A DNA stretch of 15,253 nt, from assembly GCA_900768695.1 (NCBI GenBank), contig CAAGDY010000014.1, positions 1 through 15,253 on the forward strand, read 5' to 3'. Both the position numbers and the translations under genes were made by a program. Shown one piece after another: positions 1-6,801 of the stretch. The DNA comes from an uncultured Anaerovibrio sp. (lineage in GTDB: Bacteria; Bacillota; Negativicutes; Selenomonadales; Selenomonadaceae). The notes below the pieces were generated by a model. The model saw only the letters and a list, made by a program, of their open reading frames with translations, did not search any database and had not been told where the DNA came from. The first letter of the stretch is position 1, and the number at the start of each line of letters is the position of its first letter.

Positions 1-889
1 AAGGCAAAAGCTCATCCATCAGCTTCTTCTGATAATCCGGGTCAGAAGTGGCGCGTGTCAAATCCTCAAACCGGCCATCCCGGATGAGGATGCTGTTCAG
101 GGCATTGATATTGCTGATGCCCTGACGCTCTCCTTCAAGTCTGCCTTCCAGCCTGCCTTGACGCTCGCCTTCCAGCCTGCCTTGACGCTCGCCTTCCAGC
201 CTGCCCTCGTAAAGTCCGAGTTCCTTGCTTTTTTCCAAAAGTTCATCCCAAATATTGCTCATGTCGCTCACTCCTTCATCACTTTCCTTGAATTGCCGGA
301 CGCGTTCTGCCAGTACAGAATAGTGCATATCCCCCGCCTGCGTGCAGAAAAAATCGTGCATCAGTCTGCCCACAGCATCATCACCGCGATATGCGCCGTT
401 GACATATATGATGTGCGCACCATCATTTGCAGGCTTGCCGGTTTCCATGATACAGCGCTCAATGTGGTACATGGGCAGGGAACCCTTGAATATGTCATTT
501 TCAGTAATGAAAATGACGTATGTTTCGGCAAGTTCCTCGCCGTACCTGCCAATATCCTCCTGGCTGGCATCCATATAACTGCTGTTTCGGCGTGCGCGTT
601 TGATGCCGGCGCCGCTGTCAGCGCGCTGGATTTCTATATTCACTATTTTACCATCAAACACCGCTCGGATGTCAAGCCGTATTTCCTGCCCCTGCAGGCT
701 GGTGATAGTGTACTCCACCTGGCTGGAAATAACCTTCAGCTCCGGCTTTTCCAGCACAATCTGCAGTACAAGCTCCACACAATCATCATGTCCCTCAAAC
801 ACCTTGCGCATAAAAGCATCGTCTATCAGGCGTAGCTTGTATTTGATGGCGTATACCGCCTGCGCCCGAAGCTCCTCCATAGTAACCAA
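1..889 (-). CDS. Rpn family PD-(D/E)XK nuclease / transposase-like protein (3' end outside window)
   Basis: An uninterrupted minus-strand frame runs from about 889 down to the window edge, so the C-terminus is missing (about 296 codons are visible). The protein resembles the Rpn/PDDEXK 'transposase' family, which are nucleases reported to promote RecA-independent recombination. The N-terminal part reads KLRLIDDAFMRKVFEG. The likely nuclease core follows as IRLDIRAVFDGKIVNIEIQ, giving the D...ExQ form of the PD-(D/E)XK site at about residues 72-87. After this core come RYGEELAETYVIFITENDIF and a charged, repetitive tail (RLEGERQG units), typical of this family's C-terminus. Start: TTG at 889 lies 6 nt after GGGGAGGG; an in-frame ATG at 880 lies 15 nt after it and is the alternative. 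A TATAAT-like -10 sits upstream. The fold assignment is by motif recognition, and whether it mobilises DNA cannot be seen here. Confidence 0.82.
   Translation of the reverse strand, partial: MVTMEELRAQAVYAIKYKLRLIDDAFMRKVFEGHDDCVELVLQIVLEKPELKVISSQVEYTITSLQGQEIRLDIRAVFDGKIVNIEIQRADSGAGIKRARRNSSYMDASQEDIGRYGEELAETYVIFITENDIFKGSLPMYHIERCIMETGKPANDGAHIIYVNGAYRGDDAVGRLMHDFFCTQAGDMHYSVLAERVRQFKESDEGVSDMSNIWDELLEKSKELGLYEGRLEGERQGRLEGERQGRLEGRLEGERQGISNINALNSILIRDGRFEDLTRATSDPDYQKKLMDELLP
122..205 (-). repeat. 24-bp in-frame tandem repeat in the Rpn gene
   Basis: Two perfect 24-nt units (158-181 and 182-205) are preceded on the plus strand by degenerate partial units from 122. Read on the minus strand they encode repeated RLEGERQG in the C-terminal tail. 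The unit length is a multiple of three, so gain or loss of units by slippage would keep the frame. Confidence 0.9.
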
Positions 890-934
890 GTCAATCCCTC
901 CCCGCAAAATAGAAAATAAAATCGGTACATACAT

Positions 935-940
935 ATTATA
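935..940 (-). promoter_or_regulatory. Candidate -10 box for the Rpn gene
   Basis: Read on the minus strand this is a perfect TATAAT, about 46 nt upstream of the TTG start in an AT-rich stretch (910-990). No good -35 hexamer is visible at the usual distance, so this is only a candidate. Confidence 0.35.
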
Positions 941-1033
941 ACATGTTAAAGATGATAAGAGAATATATTTTTTGAAAATAGGTTTATAAAGTAAGGGCGT
1001 TGTGAAAATAGCTGTTATTGCCAATGGGATGGA

Positions 1034-1054
1034 CATCAATTGAGAAAATGTTTT
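1034..1054 (+). repeat. Direct repeat, left copy
   Basis: This 21-nt sequence, containing CAATTGAGAAAATG, is repeated exactly at 1263-1283. Similarity continues imperfectly for about 6 nt past the right end (GTTTGTG here, ATTTATG in the other copy). The two copies bracket the palindromic element, as a target duplication or recombination repeat would. Confidence 0.85.
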
Positions 1055-1083
1055 GTTTGTGGCGCGGGGGGGCGCGGTGTATC

Positions 1084-1233
1084 GCGGGGTGTGGCAGTAA
1101 CCTGGTCGAAAACCCGCTCTCGCTTCAAGTCGTGCCTCGCGTTACTAACATTCATCTATCGCGTCTATGACGCTCTGATGAATGAAGTAACGAGGCGCGA
1201 CTAGAGTTTTCTCAGGTCACTGCCACACCCCGC
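1084..1233. repeat. Long nested palindrome (possible MITE-like element or structured RNA)
   Basis: The 150-nt segment folds back on itself in nested layers. The outermost arms 1084-1104 and 1213-1233 are complementary at 20 of 21 positions (core GCGGGGTGTGGCAGT). A second layer pairs 1129-1146 with 1186-1201, imperfectly, with a two-base bulge. A third pairs CATTCATC (1149-1156) with GATGAATG (1177-1184). The apex is GCGTC-TAT-GACGC (1161-1173). The segment 1105-1128 opposite 1202-1212 pairs poorly. No T-tract follows, so it does not look like an ordinary terminator. The shape fits a miniature inverted-repeat or REP/BIME-like element, or a non-coding RNA. I do not recognise the family. Confidence 0.75.
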
Positions 1234-1262
1234 TTACAAATCAATAGCTCGTTGGCATGTAT

Positions 1263-1283
1263 CATCAATTGAGAAAATGTTTT
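1263..1283 (+). repeat. Direct repeat, right copy
   Basis: Identical over 21 nt to 1034-1054, with start points 229 nt apart. It lies just upstream of the ftsE -10 box, so one copy may belong to the ancestral ftsE promoter region and the other be a duplicate displaced by an insertion. Confidence 0.85.
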
Positions 1284-1302
1284 ATTTATGTTGGATTTGG
1301 TG

Positions 1303-1308
1303 TATAAT
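1303..1308 (+). promoter_or_regulatory. -10 box of the ftsE operon promoter
   Basis: A perfect TATAAT lies 36 nt before the ftsE ATG. Possible -35 sequences at 16-18 nt spacing (around 1279-1286, TTTTAT-like) are poor, so the promoter may be weak or activator dependent. Confidence 0.5.
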
Positions 1309-1344
1309 GAAAAAGATTGTATAGGGAAATGAGGTTTTACTCGT

Positions 1345-2031
1345 ATGATACACATGAAGGATGTTATGAAGGTCTATGAAAATGGCGCAGTGGCTCTGAA
1401 CAATATCAACGTGGATATTCGCAAGGGTGAGTTTGTCTTTTTGGTAGGCCCTAGTGGTGCAGGAAAATCCACTTTTATCAAGATGCTGTTTCGGGAGGTG
1501 CTGCCTACCTCCGGCATTCTGACCGTGAATGGCAGGGATGTTATACGCATGGCGAGTCGTGATGTGCCGTACCTCCGGCGCAGCCTTGGGGTAATCTTTC
1601 AGGATTATCGCCTGCTGCCTGACAAGACTGTCTATGAAAATATTGCTTTTGCCATGCAGGTTATTGAGGCGCCCCGCCGCATGATGCAGCGCAGCGTGAA
1701 CTCGGTGCTGGATATTGTGGGGCTTCGGGACAAGTATAAATGCTTCCCGAATCAGCTCTCCGGCGGCGAGCAGCAGCGTGTGGCCATAGCCCGGGCTATC
1801 GTCAACAACCCTGCCATCGTGATTGCGGATGAGCCTACGGGCAATCTGGACCCGGAAACCTCCTGGGGAATTATGGATATTTTTCAGAGGATTAATGCAG
1901 CCGGAACGACCATTGTAATGGCCACCCATGACAAAACTATTGTGGATGCCATGCAGCGGCGCGTAATCGCCATTGAGGATGGCACCATTGTCCGGGATGA
2001 GGCACAGGGAGGCTACGGCTATGAAAATTAG
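1345..2031 (+). CDS. ftsE: Cell-division ABC transporter ATP-binding protein FtsE
   Basis: A 228-aa cytoplasmic ATPase that pairs with FtsX in the inner membrane and powers control of septal murein hydrolases. All ABC motifs are present: Walker A GPSGAGKST (35-43), Q-loop FQD (85-87), signature LSGGEQQ (138-144), Walker B IVIADEPTGNLD (158-169) and H-loop histidine 195. The length matches the family, and the short N-terminus with the motif FREVLPTSG is typical of FtsE rather than LolD or MacB. The start ATG has GAGG 10 nt upstream; an internal ATG at codon 4 is less likely. The stop codon overlaps the start of ftsX by 11 nt, indicating translational coupling. A -10 box lies at 1303-1308. Confidence 0.95.
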   Translation: MIHMKDVMKVYENGAVALNNINVDIRKGEFVFLVGPSGAGKSTFIKMLFREVLPTSGILTVNGRDVIRMASRDVPYLRRSLGVIFQDYRLLPDKTVYENIAFAMQVIEAPRRMMQRSVNSVLDIVGLRDKYKCFPNQLSGGEQQRVAIARAIVNNPAIVIADEPTGNLDPETSWGIMDIFQRINAAGTTIVMATHDKTIVDAMQRRVIAIEDGTIVRDEAQGGYGYEN

Positions 2032-2908
2032 AACATCAGAGTATTTCATCAGGGAAGTGTTTTTATCGTTAAAGCGCAATAACTGGATGTCTATAGCCTC
2101 CATCGGCACGGTGGCAGTTTCCCTGTTTATCTTCGGCATGTTTCTCATGCTGGTGATGAACATGAACAAGATGGCTGAATCACTGGAATCACAGGTGCAG
2201 ATTAATGTCTATCTGGAGGATTCTGTCAGCAGGGAGGACGCCAGGGACATAGAGCAGGATTTAAAAGGCATGCAGGGCGTGGAAAAGGTGACATTTGTTT
2301 CCAAGGAGGAAGCTATGGAGCGCTTCAAGGAGCGTCTTGGCGACCAGAAGACACTGCTGGAGGCGCTGGATGAAACGAACCCGCTGCCAGATGCCTTTGA
2401 GGTGACGATTACGCGGCCGGAGCTGGTCAGGACTGCGGCAGAGTCTATCGAGAGGTTTGATGGGGTCGAATCCGCCAAATATGGTCAGGATGTAATGGAG
2501 CATCTTTTTGAGATGACGCGGCTTATCAGGATTTTCGGCTTTTCGTTGATGCTGGTGCTGGCCCTGGCCACGCTGTTTATCATCTCCAACACCATCAGGC
2601 TGACTGTCTTTGCCCGGCGCAAGGAGATTGCCATCATGAAGTATGTGGGGGCAACGGACTGGTTCATCCGCTGGCCTTTTGTGCTGGAGGGCATGGTGCT
2701 GGGACTGTTCGGCAGCCTTGTGGCGGCCGTGGTGCTGCGGGTGACCTATACGGGCATCGCCGAGAAGGTATATGATACGCTGGCCTTTTTCCCGCTGATT
2801 CCTGAGCAGCCGTTTTTGACTTATATTACGGTGATTGTGGTGTTGAGCGGCATGGCTGTGGGTGCGGTGGGCAGTGCAGTATCCATCAAGCGCTTCCTGA
2901 AGGTTTGA
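2021..2908 (+). CDS. ftsX: Cell-division permease-like protein FtsX
   Basis: A 295-aa inner-membrane protein, partner of FtsE. The topology read from hydrophobicity is a cytoplasmic N-terminus, TM1 at about 24-47, a charged extracytoplasmic domain at about 50-168, TM2 at about 171-192, TM3 at about 220-243 and TM4 at about 268-290. The conserved coupling segment RRKEIAIMKYVGAT (199-212) follows TM2, as expected for FtsX. The extracytoplasmic domain is the part that in other bacteria grips the coiled coil of EnvC, PcsB or CwlO-type partners, and here such a partner is encoded immediately downstream. The frame is open from 1973, but ATG 2021 has AGGGAGG 8 nt upstream and gives the family-typical N-terminus, so it is chosen. 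Confidence 0.95.
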   Translation: MKIRTSEYFIREVFLSLKRNNWMSIASIGTVAVSLFIFGMFLMLVMNMNKMAESLESQVQINVYLEDSVSREDARDIEQDLKGMQGVEKVTFVSKEEAMERFKERLGDQKTLLEALDETNPLPDAFEVTITRPELVRTAAESIERFDGVESAKYGQDVMEHLFEMTRLIRIFGFSLMLVLALATLFIISNTIRLTVFARRKEIAIMKYVGATDWFIRWPFVLEGMVLGLFGSLVAAVVLRVTYTGIAEKVYDTLAFFPLIPEQPFLTYITVIVVLSGMAVGAVGSAVSIKRFLKV

Positions 2909-2920
2909 GGTGATGGCAGG

Positions 2921-4063
2921 ATGAGAATGAAGGAGCATGCCGGCGGCTTCAGGCTGCTGGGATTGTTTTTGTCACTGGTACTGCTGATTTCCGTGGCGGG
3001 CATGGGCACGGCACAGGCTGATGACCTGGAGGAGCAGCTGGCTGACCTGCAGCGTCAGGCTGAGCGTCAGCAGGAGATTACCAATGAGGCCGCCGCCAAG
3101 GTGGAGAGTGTTTCCGAGCGCCTGCGGGCGATACAGGAAGAGCTGCGGACGGCTTCAGCAGCCTACAAGGAGGTAAAGTCCCAGCTGGATGCCGTGGAGG
3201 GCAAGATTGATGAAAATACGGCGCTTTTGACAAGGACAGAGGCTGATTTAAAGGTAAAGAACCAAAAGCTGCAAAAACGCGTACGCGATATTTATATCAA
3301 CGGACAGATAAGCTATGTGGATGTGCTGTTCGGGGCAAAGGATTTTTCCGACCTGATGACGCGGATGGATATTCTCAAGCGCATTATCAAGCATGATTAC
3401 GATCTGATAATGAAGGTAAAGCAGGAAAAGGAGATTGTGGTTACGGCCAGGGCACAGCTGGAGAAGGACAAGGCCGAGGCGGAAAAGCTGGTGGCTGATG
3501 CTGATGCGAAGCGGGCTGCCGTGGAGGAAAAGGAAGCCGAGCAGCAGGACCTTCTGGACAAGGCGATTTATGACAGGGATACATCGGAGCAGGCCTATGA
3601 GGAATTGATGGCGGCTTCGGAGGAGGTTGCCAGCATGATTCGTCGCAGCAACATGACCTACAGCGGCGCTCCTGCCGGTGCCGGTGGCATGATTTGGCCG
3701 CTGGACGGACCGGTGACCTCGGAATTTGGCTGGCGTACCCATCCGATTTTTGGGACGGCGCGCTTTCACAGCGGCCTGGATATTGGCGGTGACTATGGCC
3801 TGCCTATTTATGCGGCGGCCAGCGGCACGGTTATCCACGCAGGCTGGATAAGCGGCTATGGCAACACTGTGATCATTGACCACGGCGGCGGTGTCACTAC
3901 CCTGTACGGACACAATGATTCACTGAACGTAGGTGTAGGCCAGACGGTGAGCCAGGGCCAGGTGATTGCCATGTGCGGTTCCACGGGCAATTCCACGGGG
4001 CCTCACTGCCATTTTGAGGTGCGTGAGAATGGAGAGCCTGTCAGCCCGTATAATTATTTATAA
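2921..4063 (+). CDS. EnvC-like murein hydrolase: signal peptide, coiled coil, M23 (LytM) peptidase
   Basis: A 380-aa exported protein beginning 12 nt after ftsX, with GAGGTGA 7 nt before the ATG. Residues 1-33 form a signal peptide (hydrophobic core 11-28, likely cleavage after AQA at about 33). Residues about 34-240 are rich in Glu, Lys, Ala and Gln and read as a long antiparallel coiled coil. Residues about 256-380 are an M23 zinc metallopeptidase with HSGLD (H283, D287), GH331 and PHCHFE (H362, H364), so all the usual zinc ligands and catalytic histidines are present. E. coli EnvC has lost these, so this protein may cut peptidoglycan cross-links itself instead of only activating amidases. 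The expected role is a periplasmic septal hydrolase controlled by FtsEX through the coiled coil; the control is inferred from family knowledge and gene order. Confidence 0.92.
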   Translation: MRMKEHAGGFRLLGLFLSLVLLISVAGMGTAQADDLEEQLADLQRQAERQQEITNEAAAKVESVSERLRAIQEELRTASAAYKEVKSQLDAVEGKIDENTALLTRTEADLKVKNQKLQKRVRDIYINGQISYVDVLFGAKDFSDLMTRMDILKRIIKHDYDLIMKVKQEKEIVVTARAQLEKDKAEAEKLVADADAKRAAVEEKEAEQQDLLDKAIYDRDTSEQAYEELMAASEEVASMIRRSNMTYSGAPAGAGGMIWPLDGPVTSEFGWRTHPIFGTARFHSGLDIGGDYGLPIYAAASGTVIHAGWISGYGNTVIIDHGGGVTTLYGHNDSLNVGVGQTVSQGQVIAMCGSTGNSTGPHCHFEVRENGEPVSPYNYL

Positions 4064-4099
4064 GCATTAAAGAGTATTTTTTGTTTTGAGGCGAGCTGC

Positions 4100-4118
4100 C
4101 CGGCAATCCCTTTGCCGG
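4100..4118. other. Small inverted repeat between the M23 gene and ctpA
   Basis: CCGGCAA (4100-4106) and TTGCCGG (4112-4118) form a 7-bp stem with a 5-nt loop. No T-tract follows, so it is not a convincing terminator. It could be an mRNA-stability hairpin or an operator overlapping the candidate ctpA -35 hexamer. Confidence 0.35.
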
Positions 4119-4141
4119 TATGCTCCCGTTTGCGATATAAG
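4112..4141 (+). promoter_or_regulatory. Possible internal promoter for ctpA
   Basis: TTGCCG (4112-4117) is followed after 18 nt by TATAAG (4136-4141), about 40 nt before the ctpA start. It may allow ctpA expression apart from ftsEX, but readthrough from upstream is equally possible because no terminator intervenes. Confidence 0.3.
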
Positions 4142-4182
4142 TTACACTTATGGCTGACAGAATGATGCAAAGGTAATGTAGT

Positions 4183-5328
4183 ATGAAAAAGATAATTATA
4201 ACGGCCCTGACGACGGCGGTGCTTGTCGTCATGGGTATATTCATGGGGCTGTACAGCCTGCTGGGGGCCAACGAGGAAAATGTGTCCCAGATTGGCAGGC
4301 TGGTGACCACCATGCTGTTTATTGAGAATAAATATGTGGACCAGGTGCCTCTGGAAAAGCTGGTGGACGGCGCCATTGACGGTATGACAAGGGCTCTTGG
4401 GGATAAGCATTCTATCTACATGGATGATGAAAAGTTTAAGCAGCTGATGCAGCAGACGGAGGGCTCCTTTGGCGGCATAGGCGTAGTGATGGGCTTTCCC
4501 GAGCCGGGACGCTGCGAGGTTATGTCCGTCATGGAGAATACCCCCAGCGAGGCGGCAGGCTTGCAGGAAAAGGATGAAATTATCAAGATTGACGGCGATG
4601 CCGTGTCCGGCATGCAGCCGGAGGAAATGGCCGGCCGGGTAAGGGGCGAGGAGGGCACCCAGGTGGTGCTGACCATCCGCCGCCAGGGCCAGGATGATTT
4701 TGATGTCATCATTACCAGGGCGGCTATCCAGCTGACTACTGCCAAGGGCATCATGATTGACAATACGAAGATTGGCTATATACGGGTTGCTTCCTTTAGT
4801 GAAAACACCGGCAAGGAATTTCAGAAGGAGCTGGCAGCGCTGAAGGAGCAGGGAATGGAGGGGCTGATTGTGGATTTGCGGGCCAATCCGGGCGGGCTTC
4901 TGACCTCCTGCGTGGAGATAGCCAACCAGCTCATCCCCGCCGGGGAAATCGTGTCCATGGTGGATCGGGACGGACATAGGACGGTGTATGATTCGGAGCT
5001 GTCCGGCCTGGATTATCCTCTGGTGGTGCTGATTGACGGCAACAGTGCCAGCGCCTCGGAAATTCTGGCAGGGGCTGTGCAGGACAGGCAGTGTGGCACC
5101 ATAGTGGGCACCAAATCCTTTGGCAAGGGCTCCGTGCAGACCATGCTTCCCCTTACCCATGGTGACGGCCTGAAGCTGACGGTGGCCAGATACTACACGC
5201 CGTCAGGCAGGAGCATTGACGGCACAGGCGTGGAGCCTGATGTGACCGTTGAGCTGCCGGAGGGAGCGGTACAGGATGTGCAGCTTCTGAAGGCTGTAGA
5301 TGTGATGAAGGAAAAGCTTGGCAAATAA
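4183..5328 (+). CDS. ctpA: S41 family carboxy-terminal processing protease (CtpA type)
   Basis: A 381-aa membrane-anchored or exported serine protease. An N-terminal hydrophobic segment (about 4-29) is a signal or anchor. A PDZ domain spans about residues 95-178 (GGIGVVM, then SEAAGLQEKDEIIKIDG). The S41 domain includes IGYIRVASF, GLIVDLRANPGGLL, GNSASASEI with the probable nucleophile S290, and KSFGKGSVQT with the probable general base K315. The spacing of 25 residues between S290 and K315 matches the family's Ser-Lys dyad. The start has AAAGGT 8 nt upstream. It follows the M23 gene by 119 nt and is closed by the terminator at 5338-5395. In Pseudomonas and E. coli, related proteases (CtpA, Prc) degrade peptidoglycan hydrolases, so control of the neighbouring M23 hydrolase is a reasonable inference. 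The symbol is a family-level name. Confidence 0.92.
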   Translation: MKKIIITALTTAVLVVMGIFMGLYSLLGANEENVSQIGRLVTTMLFIENKYVDQVPLEKLVDGAIDGMTRALGDKHSIYMDDEKFKQLMQQTEGSFGGIGVVMGFPEPGRCEVMSVMENTPSEAAGLQEKDEIIKIDGDAVSGMQPEEMAGRVRGEEGTQVVLTIRRQGQDDFDVIITRAAIQLTTAKGIMIDNTKIGYIRVASFSENTGKEFQKELAALKEQGMEGLIVDLRANPGGLLTSCVEIANQLIPAGEIVSMVDRDGHRTVYDSELSGLDYPLVVLIDGNSASASEILAGAVQDRQCGTIVGTKSFGKGSVQTMLPLTHGDGLKLTVARYYTPSGRSIDGTGVEPDVTVELPEGAVQDVQLLKAVDVMKEKLGK

Positions 5329-5337
5329 GCCGGGCAG

Positions 5338-5395
5338 ATAATGTGAACCCCTGCGGCTGGAATGGCTGCGGGGGTTCATATTATTTGCGTTTTTT
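5338..5395 (+). terminator. Rho-independent terminator after ctpA
   Basis: A strong hairpin: ATAAT-G-TGAACCCCTGC pairs with GCGGGGGTTCA-T-ATTAT across a short GC-containing loop, followed closely by a run of six Ts (5390-5395). It separates the ftsEX/M23/ctpA unit from the efflux operon. Confidence 0.9.
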
Positions 5396-5465
5396 AATGC
5401 TATTTTAAGATTTGTGTAATAAAATACAGGCTAGAATATTTCACCATAAGGAAGGGTGTTTTTTT

Positions 5466-6743
5466 ATGAAATTGAAAAGCTTGGTACTGGGCGGCGTGCT
5501 GGCGGGCTGTCTGCTGGCACAATGCACTGTGGGCAGCTGCATGGAGCTGCCGCTGGAAACGGCTGTGCAGCTGGCCCTGAAGAATAATCCTGATGTGCTG
5601 ATTACCCGGCTGGGTGAGGAAACGGCCAGGGCATCCCTGCGGCAGGCAAGGGGGCAGAACAGCTTCAGCTGGAAGGCCAGCAGCAGCTTCAGCCGCTCCG
5701 AATCCGGTAACAGCGACTGGGAAAACGGCAACAGCAATAAAATTTCCGTATCCCTGCCCCTCTATTCCGGCGGGGCAAACCAGAACAGCATAAAATCCGG
5801 CGAGCTGGGAGTGGATATTGCCAGGCTCAAGACGGAAAGAAAATGGGAAACTACCCGGCTGGCGGTGATTCAGGCGTACTATGATACGCTGGAGGCACAG
5901 AAGAAGATTGCCGTTTATCAGGATACGGTAGACAAATACCAGCAGCATCTGACAAACGTGGAGCAGCTGTATGGGGCAGGCAGCAAGGCCAAGATTGACG
6001 TGCTGCGTTCCCAGGTGGAGCTGTCCAATGCACAGCAGGAGCTGATTAAGGGTAAGAACAGCTATGACAACAACCTGAGTACCCTGAGAAGCCTGATTTA
6101 TATTGACAGCAGTGAGCCGCTGGAGCTGACAGATGATTTTTCCTACATTGCCTTTGAAGGTGATGTAGGTGAGTGTCTGTCCTATGCCCTTGATAACCGC
6201 AAAGAAATAATGATGGACAACTATCAGCTGCAGCAGAAGGAGCTGGCGGTCAAGACGGCAAAGGCCGGCTATGGCCCCACGGTGGATGTGAGCGTGGGGG
6301 CAGGTTGGAGCAAGCAGGTTCTGCCGGACAATGACAACCACGACTACACGGCCTCCCTGGGAGTGAGCTGGAATATTTTTGACAGCGGCATTACGGCAGG
6401 CAAGGTGGATGCGGCCAGGGCAGAGCTGGCCATAGCTCAGGCGACGCTGGCAAAGGATAAAAATGATATAGATCTGGCGGTGCGCAAGGACTACAACAGC
6501 ATGCGGGAGGCGGAGGAGCGGTTCAATTCCACCCAGGCCGCCGTGAAGCAGGCCGAGGAGGATTTCTTCATCGCTCAGGAAAAATACAAGGCCGGGGAAG
6601 GAATCATGCTGGATATTATTGACGCCCAGGAGGCTCTTTCCACTGCCCGCCACAACTATATCAGCGCCCAGTACGACTATGCCCGCTACAAGGCGGCCCT
6701 GGAAAGCGACATGGGCATGGCTGTGGAGTACAGCCGTCAGTAA
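5466..6743 (+). CDS. TolC-family outer-membrane channel protein
   Basis: A 425-aa protein of the outer membrane efflux (OEP) family, expected to trimerise into the outer-membrane duct of the pump encoded downstream. After an export signal it shows the two internal OEP repeats (about 30-215 and 232-420). Each has the family's opening pattern of a helix then NPDV or KEIMMDNYQ, amphipathic helices, and strand segments such as KISVSLPLYSGG and ASLGVSWNIFDSG. The latter, with the G-I preceding long helices, is characteristic of TolC proteins. The frame is open further upstream, but ATG 5466 has AAGGAAGGG ending 9 nt before it and starts a proper signal peptide. The signal contains LAGC at residues 12-15, a possible lipobox, and an alternative SPase I site VGS at 22-24. 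A TAGAAT at 5432-5437 could be its -10 box, without a clear -35. Confidence 0.9.
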   Translation: MKLKSLVLGGVLAGCLLAQCTVGSCMELPLETAVQLALKNNPDVLITRLGEETARASLRQARGQNSFSWKASSSFSRSESGNSDWENGNSNKISVSLPLYSGGANQNSIKSGELGVDIARLKTERKWETTRLAVIQAYYDTLEAQKKIAVYQDTVDKYQQHLTNVEQLYGAGSKAKIDVLRSQVELSNAQQELIKGKNSYDNNLSTLRSLIYIDSSEPLELTDDFSYIAFEGDVGECLSYALDNRKEIMMDNYQLQQKELAVKTAKAGYGPTVDVSVGAGWSKQVLPDNDNHDYTASLGVSWNIFDSGITAGKVDAARAELAIAQATLAKDKNDIDLAVRKDYNSMREAEERFNSTQAAVKQAEEDFFIAQEKYKAGEGIMLDIIDAQEALSTARHNYISAQYDYARYKAALESDMGMAVEYSRQ

Positions 6744-6801
6744 TCGTAAGCTGTGCAGCAGGGGGATTGCCCGTCAGCTGTGCGTATAAGGAGAGCAGCA
6801 G

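Larger units (their letters stand above)
890..1344. other. Intergenic region with palindromic element, no credible gene
   Basis: This 455-nt gap separates the divergently transcribed Rpn gene and ftsE. I see no ORF with a ribosome site and recognisable protein. From left to right it holds the AT-rich Rpn promoter area, the first 21-nt direct repeat (1034-1054), a G-rich stretch with a run of seven Gs (1066-1072), the nested palindrome (1084-1233), the second direct repeat (1263-1283), and the -10 box of ftsE (1303-1308). Confidence 0.8.

Noticed and set aside
122..205. CRISPR-like array from the 24-nt repeats
   Set aside because: The units are directly adjacent with no spacers, and they encode an in-frame protein repeat.
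158..835. Plus-strand 225-codon open frame over the Rpn gene
   Set aside because: It is antisense to a clear Rpn-family reading frame, its start is inside the tandem repeat, it has no ribosome site, and the product is not protein-like for any family I know.
1084..1233. Palindrome as a simple Rho-independent terminator
   Set aside because: No T-tract follows on either strand, and there is no gene ending into it; both flanking genes point away.
1034..1283. Complete insertion sequence between the direct repeats
   Set aside because: Only about 208 nt lie between the repeats and no transposase frame is present; at most it is a non-autonomous element.
4054..5160. Minus-strand 368-codon open frame opposite ctpA
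   Set aside because: It is the antisense shadow of an unambiguous S41 protease in a GC-biased gene, and is His/Gln/Leu-rich without motifs.
5400..6653. Minus-strand 417-codon open frame opposite the TolC gene
   Set aside because: It is an antisense shadow that runs through the intergenic region into the tolC coding strand, with no ribosome site or recognisable domain.
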